Shown one piece after another: positions 53,838 through 62,091 of a DNA stretch of 64,000 bases. The DNA lies in contig CAKKNE010000005.1 in the NCBI GenBank assembly GCA_918797485.1, forward strand, positions 4,278,001-4,342,000, written 5' to 3'. The stretch comes from Pelagomonas calceolata. Taxonomy: Eukaryota > Sar > Pelagophyceae > Pelagomonadales > Pelagomonadaceae. The notes under the pieces were generated by a model, which had not been told where the DNA came from, made no database searches, and worked only from the letters and a program-made list of their open reading frames with translations. A program made the position numbers and the translations under genes. Position 1 is the first letter of the stretch; each line of letters starts with the position of its first letter.

Positions 53838-56234
53838 TTAGTCCAGCTCGATGACCCCCCGCGCCTTGATGAGCGCGCGCGTGTTCGCGTAGTGCCGCTC
53901 GACGGCTTCCCGCGCCTCGCCGGCCTCCATCGTCTCGACGTGCTCCGTGATCAGCGCCACGAGGCCCGCGATGTACTTGGGCGTGATCAATGGATTTCCC
54001 GCTTCTAAGTGAGCCAGGTAGTGGTCCAGGATCTCGACGAACAAAGAAATGGGCGGCTGCGCGCTCGTCATGCAGGCGTCGGCCGTCTTGAGGGACCGCT
54101 GGAGGCACTCGAGGACGCGCTTGGGGTCGCGCTTGCGGCCCTCCTTTTTCGGCGCGGGCGGCGGCGGCGGCGCGTCCTCGACCGTCGCCGCGTCGTCGTC
54201 CTCAGCGGCAGGGGCGGGCGGCGGCGCCTCGACCGCCTCGACGCGTTGTGGAGGCCAGAACAGATGCGAGCACGCCGCGACCATCCGACACTGGTCCGGC
54301 TTCCGAAACAGCTTCGCCGCGTATTGAGTAGCTTTCGCAGCTAAGGCGTCGTAGTCCGCGGCGTCGCAGTTCTCCGCCGCGAGGAGCGTCCCGACCATGC
54401 TCCTTAAGGCTTTGACTTGCGCTTTGGAGTCTGGCAACTCGTCCTCGTACAAGATGAACGCTTGGGAGACAAATTCATAAGAGATCGCGCCTAGGCATTG
54501 GGCGTCGGCCTCCAAGGCTGCTGCTAAGAAAACACGTAGAGCGCGAGCGGGCGCCACGCCAGCCAGCGCCGTCGCCGTCTCGTGGACGAACTGGAAGACC
54601 TTCCTTGCCGAAAACTCGGGCCCGTTCGCCACCCTTGCTAATTCTAAACCTCGGTACGCTAATGCTGGTAGTGTATAAGCTGTCCTTCGCGACCCGCCCT
54701 TGCCCAATGCTCTCCTCAGCGTGCCCAGCACCCGGAACACATCATCCGTCGATTCTGAACGACACAGATGAGCTAACGATGCTACAGAAGTTTGCTCCTT
54801 CTCCAGGGCTTCGTCATTCATACTAGAGTCGTCGCCACATAATAAAGGTTCGAGGATCGCGCAGAGCTTGACGACGGCTTCTGGTGAGTCCAACGCGTCG
54901 TCACCATCCAACACTCGACGCAAACACCTCCTGGCAACATTCTTCCTTTGTTCAATAGGTAATCGCCTCGTCAACGGCGCAATATCATCTAATGTCAGTA
55001 AAGACGCGAGGGTCATCTGTTGTGACGAGACCGGTGCCAACAGCAACGTTTCCAACTCCATGGCGTCGTCGCCAACGACATCATTCATAATAGCGGCCGA
55101 CGTCTGAGCTAGGCACCTTTGGACGTACTCGAGCTCGCCGGGATAGCACTCGACGGCGAACTCTAGGAGAGCCGCTCGCAGTTGGATCAAATCCGCTACT
55201 TTCAGAGCCTCCTTCTTCTCCTCTACTAAGCGAGACGCACACGCGTCAAAGGCGTCGAACGCCCCGGGCGGCCCGAGCACCTCACTATCCTCTTGCCGAG
55301 CACCATTAGCTAATCTACGCATCATCGCCTCCAGTATGGATCGGACGCAGACCTTATCTCTCAATTGCGTGCAGCACGTCAAAAAACTATCGAGTGTCGC
55401 GAGGTGGAACTCGTCCGGAAAAACGTTAATGATGCAATCCAACAGATAAGGCTGCGCGATGGCGTCCCGGCAGTTCACGACTTGTTCTAACAGTGGTGGT
55501 AACACATCGGAGGCGTATCTACTCTCATCAACACCTTCTAGCTGACTTAATCGTACTAGATTCGTCCCGACCAATATCTTGAGCTGTTTGCGCTCTTCCT
55601 CCCTCCTCTTCTTCTGAGACGCGGGGCCCTGGTTCTGCATCCTCACCCACAACCTATTAGTCTCGCCGAAGTTGCGCAAAATAAAGTCGACCGCATGACT
55701 AACATCCCCGCCGTCTCCTTCAAATTTCGAACCCGTATCCGGTAGGGCGTCCTTACAAGCTTGCGCGAGATAATGCCTCAGGAACAGCCCGCGCATGGGG
55801 TGCTGCACGCCCTTGGCCATCTCCACTAAGTCGTGGAGTATGTCCCTAGCCGGCGCTTGCATGGTTTTCACGTATACCGCTCCTGCCGTGATGAGTAGGT
55901 ACAATCTCGGTAACACGTCGCCGCAGGCCTGGGCGCGCTCGTAGATATCGGCCGCGGGTGTCCCGTCCGCTACTAACTGCTGGAAGAACTGGTCGAGGTG
56001 TCGTAGTTCGTCGCACACTTTCATGTAGAGCTCGTAGTAGTTCCTCGGTGTGAGTAGAGAAGTTCGTAGTTCTCGAAGCATGTCGGACGAATGCCTTAAT
56101 GCGCCAGGTAAGTCTCGCGCGCCACACGCCTTCTTCGCGTAGAAGCCCTGCTCTTGCACGCGGCGCGAGGCCTCGGCCAAGTATCTAGGTTGCTGCTCGA
56201 CGGAGGGCGCGCCGTTGCTTTGGCGCAGGGCCAT
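53838..56234 (-). CDS. VPS35: Retromer subunit VPS35
   Basis: 798 residues, the usual length, intronless. The N-terminal helical solenoid starts QPRYLAEASRRVQEQGFYAKKA. The family hallmarks are DVLPRLYLLITAGAVYVKT (about 110) and HPMRGLFLRHYLAQACKD (about 150), followed by LWVRMQNQGP. A Pro/Ala-rich acidic insert (APPPAPAAEDDDAA-like) lies near residue 670, before the final repeats (RDPKRVLECLQRSLKTADAC). VPS35 scaffolds retromer with VPS26 and VPS29 for endosome-to-Golgi retrieval. Confidence 0.95.
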   Translation of the reverse strand: MALRQSNGAPSVEQQPRYLAEASRRVQEQGFYAKKACGARDLPGALRHSSDMLRELRTSLLTPRNYYELYMKVCDELRHLDQFFQQLVADGTPAADIYERAQACGDVLPRLYLLITAGAVYVKTMQAPARDILHDLVEMAKGVQHPMRGLFLRHYLAQACKDALPDTGSKFEGDGGDVSHAVDFILRNFGETNRLWVRMQNQGPASQKKRREEERKQLKILVGTNLVRLSQLEGVDESRYASDVLPPLLEQVVNCRDAIAQPYLLDCIINVFPDEFHLATLDSFLTCCTQLRDKVCVRSILEAMMRRLANGARQEDSEVLGPPGAFDAFDACASRLVEEKKEALKVADLIQLRAALLEFAVECYPGELEYVQRCLAQTSAAIMNDVVGDDAMELETLLLAPVSSQQMTLASLLTLDDIAPLTRRLPIEQRKNVARRCLRRVLDGDDALDSPEAVVKLCAILEPLLCGDDSSMNDEALEKEQTSVASLAHLCRSESTDDVFRVLGTLRRALGKGGSRRTAYTLPALAYRGLELARVANGPEFSARKVFQFVHETATALAGVAPARALRVFLAAALEADAQCLGAISYEFVSQAFILYEDELPDSKAQVKALRSMVGTLLAAENCDAADYDALAAKATQYAAKLFRKPDQCRMVAACSHLFWPPQRVEAVEAPPPAPAAEDDDAATVEDAPPPPPAPKKEGRKRDPKRVLECLQRSLKTADACMTSAQPPISLFVEILDHYLAHLEAGNPLITPKYIAGLVALITEHVETMEAGEAREAVERHYANTRALIKARGVIELD

Positions 56235-56725
56235 GGTGTTTTTTTTTTATATGTTCGCGTCGGCGCCTGAAACTCTCCTGACCTCCGCCGCTCTCTGGTC
56301 ACGTGCTGTTTCACGACGCCGCGACGTCGCCAGCCGTTTCTACGAAACGAAGCTGTCGCTGCGTAGCTATGAGAGCTATAAGTAACGATGCCAGCACTCC
56401 AGCGCGCAGCGCGTCTCGTGGTGCCCACAGCTTTGGCAAGAGACTGCTTTTGGCCTAGAGTGTGTCGATACGCTAGCCCGGTTTGCGTTTCGTGCGATGC
56501 ATCCGTCATAGCACGACGTTTTTTACCCTCCAGACGGCTCCTGCTGCGGTGCGGCTCTCTTGCTTTCTGCAGCATCCAGGCTGATGACAGGGACAATCAG
56601 CCTCTGCGCGGAGCCGCTGGGCATTCATTTGTAAATCGGAAGCGCTGGACAGCACCTTTGCATAGCGTGCGCCTGAGCAGGCGCGTTGCAACCAGCTATT
56701 ACAAGCGACAGGACCCAGTTTTGCA
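56235..56725. promoter_or_regulatory. Divergent intergenic region, VPS35 / plastid-type gene, with weak GCTAG-like copy
   Basis: 490 bp. At 56454-56477 it has CCTAGAG, TGTGTCGATA, CGCTAGC, a possible degenerate hairpin element 248 bp before the + strand start. The loop does not keep TCTTACA, so it is a weak candidate. A run of ten or more Ts lies next to the VPS35 start codon. No further gene seen. Confidence 0.35.
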
Positions 56726-58447
56726 ATGAGGCTTGCATCGCTGTGCGTACTTGTCGCGCAGGCCGCAGCGCTGTCCGCGCCGCGCCCGCGCGTCGCCGTG
56801 GTAGGGCCGGCCGGCGACACGGTGGCCGACGCCGTCGCCGTCCGTTTAAATGATGCGGACGTGACGCGCTGTACGGACGGTAGCGCGGGCTACGTCGACG
56901 CGGCGGTGGTCTGCGCCGACGGCGGCGAGGAGAAGCTGAGTGCACTCGCGGAGCGCTGCGCGGGCGCGCGGGCGATTGTGCTAGTGGCGCCGGCCGGCGC
57001 CGCGGACGAGGACGACGGCTTTTCGTTGCCAAACCCTTTGAAGCTGTTGGACGGCGCCGCCGAGACGAATGATGTTGATGAAGTGGCGGAAAGATGTCGC
57101 AATGGCGGTGCAAGAGTCGCCGTCGTGCGGCACGGCCCCCTGTTCGGCGCCGGCGCGCGCGATGCCGACGTTGTGGCTTTCAGTCAGGGGTTAAGAAGAG
57201 CCCCAACTTTAGTTGATGATTTCGGTCGAAGAGGCGCTAGAGTAGTAAGCGTCCAGCAGAACGAGGACAAGCAGGACCAGTTCCTCTCGACTGGTACTTG
57301 GTTAGGATTAGGTGACATGGACGCGGCACGGTCCGACGTCCAAGCGCGGGAAGGCAAGGCCGAGCCCCAGACGCCGGCGCGGCGAGGCGCCGTGGCGGAC
57401 GCGGCCGCCGCGACGATCCGAAGGTTCCAGGACCTGCCTGGCACGGTCGAATTCGAAGTACGGAGCGGCTCGGGCTCAACGTCGCCATCTCCCGAGGAGT
57501 GGGACGCCATGGTCCTGGCCGTGTGTCGCGAGAGGTCTTCTCCGGAGGCGATGGCCAAGCAACTACTCTCCACAAAAATCTGGGACCCGGCGCAGCTCGG
57601 TGATTGGTTGCGAACCGAGTGGGGCCCGAAGGCGCTCATGTCGGTGGACGCGACGCTAGCTATCCGAGGCGCGCGGCCCGTGGCCTTCGAGGCGCCCTCC
57701 GTCCAAGCGGAGGCTTCGGGGCAGTTGGGTGCCTTGCGGTGGGAGACGCTGGAAGACGACGGCATCAAAATCGCGGGGCGGCTGACCTTCACGCTATCGG
57801 ATAACGTGCTGCGCGCGACGCGGGACGGCGGGCGGGAATTGAGTGGAGAGGCCGAGCTCGTGGACAACTTGATCGACGCCGTCGACGACTTTGGGAGAAG
57901 TAGATGTGCTGATGTTCAAGTGAAGGCCATGGAAGAAATGGCGCCCGAGGTCTTCGCGGCGCAGGAGGCGGCGCTTGTTGAGGAGGCCGCGCCCGCGCCC
58001 GTTGTCGAGGCGCCTGCGCCCGCGCCTGCGCCCGCCGCCGCGGCGCCTGTTGCCGCGGCGCCCGCCGAGGTGGCGCCGGCGGCGCCGAAGAAGCGGCGGC
58101 GCGCCGTCGCGAAGAAGACGGGCGCCGCGCCTTCGGCCGCCGCGCCCGCGCCCGCGGCTCCTCCGGCGGCCGCGCCGGCTCCTGTTCCGGCTCCGGCTCC
58201 GGCTCCTGCGCCTGCGCCCGCTGCCGTAGCTCCGGCGGCTCCGGCGCCGGCGCCCGCCCCGGCACCGCCGGCCGTCGAGGCCGCCCCGGCCGAGGTCAAG
58301 GCTGCAGTCGACGCCGCGGCGGCGGCCGCCCAGGCGAAGGCAGCGGCTGCTGCGCCGGCGCCGCCGCCCGCCGGCGCGGCGAAGAAGAAGAAGAGGCGGT
58401 CCGCAGTGAAATCGCGCACGAAGAAGAAGGGTGGCGCTAGTCCGTAG
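56726..58447 (+). CDS. Plastid-type NAD(P)-binding-like protein with Ala/Pro/Lys-rich tail
   Basis: 573 residues. Residues 1-16 are a signal peptide (MRLASLCVLVAQAAAL) followed by SAPRPR, resembling the cleavage context of heterokont plastid leaders. Residues 20-225 look like a Rossmann-type fold of the atypical SDR kind (RVAVVGPAGDTVADAVAVRL, VAVVRHGPLFG). Residues 230-400 are an alpha/beta region without recognised family (LGALRWETLEDDGIKIAGRLTFTLSD). Residues 415-573 are almost only Ala, Pro and Lys, with KKRRRAVAKK and KKKKRRSAVKS, like histone H1 tails. A plastid nucleoid or thylakoid-associated role is possible but unproven. The GC-rich tail creates long false frames on the other strand. 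Confidence 0.75.
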   Translation: MRLASLCVLVAQAAALSAPRPRVAVVGPAGDTVADAVAVRLNDADVTRCTDGSAGYVDAAVVCADGGEEKLSALAERCAGARAIVLVAPAGAADEDDGFSLPNPLKLLDGAAETNDVDEVAERCRNGGARVAVVRHGPLFGAGARDADVVAFSQGLRRAPTLVDDFGRRGARVVSVQQNEDKQDQFLSTGTWLGLGDMDAARSDVQAREGKAEPQTPARRGAVADAAAATIRRFQDLPGTVEFEVRSGSGSTSPSPEEWDAMVLAVCRERSSPEAMAKQLLSTKIWDPAQLGDWLRTEWGPKALMSVDATLAIRGARPVAFEAPSVQAEASGQLGALRWETLEDDGIKIAGRLTFTLSDNVLRATRDGGRELSGEAELVDNLIDAVDDFGRSRCADVQVKAMEEMAPEVFAAQEAALVEEAAPAPVVEAPAPAPAPAAAAPVAAAPAEVAPAAPKKRRRAVAKKTGAAPSAAAPAPAAPPAAAPAPVPAPAPAPAPAPAAVAPAAPAPAPAPAPPAVEAAPAEVKAAVDAAAAAAQAKAAAAAPAPPPAGAAKKKKRRSAVKSRTKKKGGASP

Positions 58448-58718
58448 GTGCTAAAAACTAGTCTCGACTCGGAAACCACCACCTGCGCCTCCGAGCCCAC
58501 AGTGCCAACACCCGGGGCGACGGCGTATGAGGCGTACGGCCTCGCGTCGGCTCCGCGGCTAGGTGGGAAAATCACTGGCAAGGCAACCGTGGCAGGTACT
58601 AGTAAACATAGCCCGAGCGACGGCCCGGTAACGGGGGAGCAATATCTCGCGGTGCTGTGAACGAGACATCCCCAACTAAGAGAGAGCAATAAACCCGCCA
58701 AGAAGTTACACACGGCGC
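58448..58718. other. Short 3' intergenic stretch between convergent genes
   Basis: A 70-codon frame (58448-58660, +) starts at the stop of the preceding gene, at a non-ATG codon, and has no recognisable motif. I see no convincing gene here. The stretch carries the 3' ends of both neighbours. Confidence 0.4.
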
Positions 58719-59222
58719 CTACTTCTTGGGCGCGTCCGCCGGCGGCTCGGCCGGCTTCGCGCCGAGGAACGGCGTCGTCTCGCCCATCGGTAAACCGGAC
58801 AGGGCCGAGTAGAGGCCCGGGTACGTCTTCGCGTAGGTCTCGAAGTTGCCCGCCGGCGCGAGGTCCTTGCGCGCGACCGGCGACTTCTTCTCGAGGCGCA
58901 GGCGCTTCTCGGGGTACAGCGTGTTCCAGTTCGTCTTGGGGGCGAACTTGGCCGTCGACGTTTCCAAATCTTCCCAGGGCATGTTCGTGTACGAGTACTT
59001 GAGCTGGGTCGTGGACGACTCGTCCGCGGCCTCCTTGCGCGCGACGGGCTCCGTGCGCCGGATCGAGTCGCCGGCGGCCGCGAAGGCGGGTACACTGGAT
59101 AGCGTCATGGCGGCACCTAAAGCTGCGGCGCCGGCGGCCTTGGCCGCGACCTTGCCCGCGACCTGCGGCTGGTTCGGCGCGAGCGCCGCCGCGCCCATCG
59201 CGAGCGCGAGCACGACCTTCAT
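58719..59222 (-). CDS. Thylakoid-lumen-type small protein
   Basis: 167 residues from MKVVLALAMGAAALAP; the longer frame from 59387 is low-complexity. It shows a tripartite leader: signal peptide (1-14), transit-like Lys/Ala region (KVAAKAAG), then a lumen-targeting hydrophobic stretch ending in AxA (GAAMTLSSVPAFAAAGD, about residue 46). The mature part of about 115 residues has MPWEDLETSTAKFAPKTNWNTLYPEKRL and GNFETYAKTYPGLYSALSGLPMG. It resembles in size and leader the extrinsic photosystem or lumen proteins of heterokonts, but I cannot name the family. Confidence 0.8.
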   Translation of the reverse strand: MKVVLALAMGAAALAPNQPQVAGKVAAKAAGAAALGAAMTLSSVPAFAAAGDSIRRTEPVARKEAADESSTTQLKYSYTNMPWEDLETSTAKFAPKTNWNTLYPEKRLRLEKKSPVARKDLAPAGNFETYAKTYPGLYSALSGLPMGETTPFLGAKPAEPPADAPKK

Positions 59223-59821
59223 CCTGTGCTGCCTGCGCGGTTTTTTATTGTGAATTGGCTGCGCGGCCAGCGCTGTCGACGGCTTCGGCGTAGCGTCACC
59301 GCTGGCGGCCTCGTTCCCGCGCTCTGCGCCTCCTGCTGGAGCAGCCCAGAGAACTGGGCTCCAGCTCGGCGTGTAGCGATGCACCACAGATTTCGGCTCG
59401 CTGCGGCAGAGATGGGATAGTACAGAAGTCCCCCGACAGTCGAACTAGTCAATTAATGCTCCGTAGCGCACGTATAGGCCACTCTTGCGCCAAGTTGGCT
59501 CAAGATCACGCATAAATTGGTACGGGTACGGTGCGATCGACGTTATTTCTCCTCCGCCCGTCCCAGAGCGCTGCTCCGAACACCAACCGACGCGTCGACG
59601 GGTGATCTAAATTTGAAGCTAGAGCAGAGCCCCTCTAGAGCCACAAACTTGGTTTTGCGGCCGCCGGCGTTCTAATCGCGGCTAGCAGGCACCACACGGT
59701 GCCAGGGACGTCTCCGAGATAGCATCGGACCCCTGAAGCCCGCCGCCAGCCCACAAGCGCCGCCCGACACGCGAAATCACCGAGAGAGAGCAGACAGAGC
59801 CAGAGCGCGGCAGAGATTAAC
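59223..59821. promoter_or_regulatory. Divergent intergenic region, lumen protein / kinase
   Basis: 600 bp between two starts with no ORF of note. GCTAGCAGGCACCACACGG at about 59683 has one half of the hairpin element but lacks the second stem, so it is not counted. No other signal recognised. Confidence 0.35.
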
Positions 59822-61573
59822 ATGGCCGCCGCAGCCTGCGCCCGACCAACACTCACGAGCCTCTGGCTCCCTTTGCTAGCCAGCTTCGGCCAAGCCGAAA
59901 CCGATAAACCTAGATCACTAAGCCCAGCACAACGTCGAGGCTTAGCGTCCATAATAGCACTAACGTCCGAAGACCACGACGGCTGCGACTTGGACGAGAT
60001 CGTCGCCGCCGCGGACCGAGCCTTCTCGCAAGAAGCGTCGGACGAGGAACGACGGGCCATGTGGTCCATCGACGAAGGTATAGATATAAGTGACGTGCGG
60101 AACCTGCGGAAGCGGGTCCTGCAGCGACTCGAGAGGGACGACTGCTCGGATCGACGGGAACGGGCCGCCGTGGCCATCGCGAACGCCTGCCTCCAAGGTA
60201 GTTCCGCCAGATTCCAGCTCGAGGCTTCAGTCGCGGATCAGTTCGCCGAGGCGTTCGGCGCGACGTGGTGCTATGTTGTTGGTGTGGCTATCCTCGCGTT
60301 GGCCGCGATTGGTGCTTCTTCGTCCATCGATAGGTTCGTGGCCGAGCCTCTGTTAGGTTCTAGAACAGAAAGAGTCCCGTGTGCGTGTCGCATCTGCGAC
60401 GGGCGGTTAAACCTAGACGACAAGGTGGGAGAAGGCGGCTTTGGAAGCGTGTGGCGGTGCAAAGGAGAAGGAGTGGTAGTAAAACTGGTCCGTGTCGACT
60501 TGGAGAGAGACGTCAACGCCCTCAAAGGGGTACTAGATGAGGCCAGACACTTGCTAGAATTGCGGCATGACCACGTCGTCGCGTATTACGATACCTTCGT
60601 CCACAGGGCCGTGAAGGGATCACCTTTGATAGATGATACGAGTACAATCGCGGACTTTGCGTGCATCGCCATGGAGGACTGCGAAGGGGGGAGTCTGTTG
60701 GACCATGTGGCGGCTTCTGGTGTCCCGTTTCCATTAGACGTCGTAGTAGAAGTAACAAGGCAATGTACCACCGCGCTAGCATACGCCCACTCCCAAGGTG
60801 TGACCCACCGAGACGTCAAGCTCGAGAACATCTTCGTCAAGAGTAGCGAGGCGCGGTGCAAATTAGGGGACTTCGGCCTGGCCGTCAAGTCGGCGGTGCA
60901 CACGCCGCGGCGGGGCCGGTCCCATTCCTTCGACGACGCGTCATCGTCCAGTTCTGTCGGAGGCACGGAAGTGTATCAACCCCCAGAATGTTTTGAAGGT
61001 AATGAGGACGTCTTCGGGGCCGTCGACGCGTGGGGGCTCGGGTGTGTGTTATTTGAGATGGCCACGTCGCAGTCCTTGCCGACGGATCCTCCTTTTCTCG
61101 GGCAGTTATTACTTGAGGATGATCGTGCGAAGCACTCTAGAGCCATCGCCGACAAGTTCTCGGCCGCGTTAGCGGCGGCCGAGCACGCGGCGGCGCAGGC
61201 GCGCGACGATGATGCTGATTCAAAGGCGTCTCGTTCATTATGCGTCGCCGGGCTCTCGTCCCTGCTAGATGGCTTGCTGAGCGCGGCTCCGTCCGAAAGA
61301 CCGCTCATGCGCGACGTCGAGAAATTACAATGGTTGAATGCCTATAGGACCACGAATCTCGCGCGCTTTTTCAGATTTGTGGACTTTGATGACATGAAGT
61401 CGGAGCGGACGGAGCGAAGTCGTCGAGCTAGAGCGTTCCGGGCCAAGTCGCTCCCGAAGACGCCGGACGCGCGGCGGCGGCATCTGCAGAGGCGGTCGCC
61501 GGACAGCCCGGCCGCGGCGGCGCGCCAGCTCGAGTTTGAAAAGAGACCGCGGTCGAGCGGGCGGCTCTGGTAG
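59822..61573 (+). CDS. Transmembrane serine/threonine protein kinase
   Basis: 583 residues. Residues 5-25 are a signal peptide (LTSLWLPLLASFGQA). Residues 26-145 form an acidic helical luminal or extracellular domain. Residues 150-166 form the membrane helix (YVVGVAILALAAIGA). Residues 196-500 form the kinase domain: GEGGFGSVW loop (about 202), VVVKLV lysine, HRDVKLENIF (about 330), GDFGLA (about 349), and GTEVYQPPE activation segment. The Cys pair CRIC lies just before the kinase. A basic tail follows (RSRRARAFRAKSLPK). The topology is that of a receptor kinase or an ER sensor kinase (PERK-like layout), but the luminal domain has no recognised beta-propeller. All core catalytic residues appear present. 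Confidence 0.88.
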   Translation: MAAAACARPTLTSLWLPLLASFGQAETDKPRSLSPAQRRGLASIIALTSEDHDGCDLDEIVAAADRAFSQEASDEERRAMWSIDEGIDISDVRNLRKRVLQRLERDDCSDRRERAAVAIANACLQGSSARFQLEASVADQFAEAFGATWCYVVGVAILALAAIGASSSIDRFVAEPLLGSRTERVPCACRICDGRLNLDDKVGEGGFGSVWRCKGEGVVVKLVRVDLERDVNALKGVLDEARHLLELRHDHVVAYYDTFVHRAVKGSPLIDDTSTIADFACIAMEDCEGGSLLDHVAASGVPFPLDVVVEVTRQCTTALAYAHSQGVTHRDVKLENIFVKSSEARCKLGDFGLAVKSAVHTPRRGRSHSFDDASSSSSVGGTEVYQPPECFEGNEDVFGAVDAWGLGCVLFEMATSQSLPTDPPFLGQLLLEDDRAKHSRAIADKFSAALAAAEHAAAQARDDDADSKASRSLCVAGLSSLLDGLLSAAPSERPLMRDVEKLQWLNAYRTTNLARFFRFVDFDDMKSERTERSRRARAFRAKSLPKTPDARRRHLQRRSPDSPAAAARQLEFEKRPRSSGRLW

Positions 61574-62091
61574 TCACATTTGTCCCCTCTCCTCCCCGTC
61601 GTTTTAAGTTTGATCGAATTGATAACGTCGACCTAGGTCCGCTACGCCCCTTCCAAGCCTCTGTGCCTCTATATAGAGGCCCCACGGGGCCAGGAAGGCT
61701 ACGCGGCGACTCGTAGGATAGGTAGGGGCAGCCTGGGGCAGCCTGGGGCAGCCGTCGTCGAAGTCAGGTCCTCGCAGACGTCGAATCTGTGCCGGCGAGG
61801 CCCGGCCCGGGTCCCGGGCTTTGCTCTTAGCCCTCCGAGGGGTCTTAATTCAAAGACTTACCCTAGTACTTTCAGTGCCGCTGCAGCGCCAGACCCCGCG
61901 ACCACATCGAGGCGACACTGTTCCGGTGCGCGCACGATGGGAGCGCCCTTCTAAGGCTGCCCCCGGGCCAGGAGAGCGCCGCCGCTGCCTCAGCACCCGC
62001 GACCCCAGCGGCCGCGGCTGGAACCTAGTTGATTCAACCCGAGCACGAGCCCTTGGCTGAAAAGGATAGCCGCAGCGCTCTAACAAGAACC
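61574..62091. other. Intergenic stretch with palindromes and a 10-bp tandem repeat
   Basis: It holds a perfect 16-bp palindrome GCCTCTATATAGAGGC (61665-61680) running into the inverted repeat GGCCCC-AC-GGGGCC. Three copies of GGGGCAGCCT follow at about 61727-61756. These sit in the 3' region of the kinase gene and upstream of the last gene. The role could be 3'-end formation or promoter structure. No ORF is supported. Confidence 0.5.

Noticed and set aside
58448-58660. 70-codon ORF directly after the plastid-type gene
   Set aside because: Starts at a non-ATG codon immediately after a stop, with no motif; likely 3' UTR.
57916-58713. Minus-strand frame that begins with a signal-like hydrophobic stretch and continues into Ala/Gly repeats
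   Set aside because: It is almost entirely the complement of the Ala/Pro/Lys-rich tail. The leader-like start alone does not support a gene.
59683-59701. GCTAGCAGGCACC half-copy of the hairpin element
   Set aside because: The second stem and the TCTTACA loop are missing.
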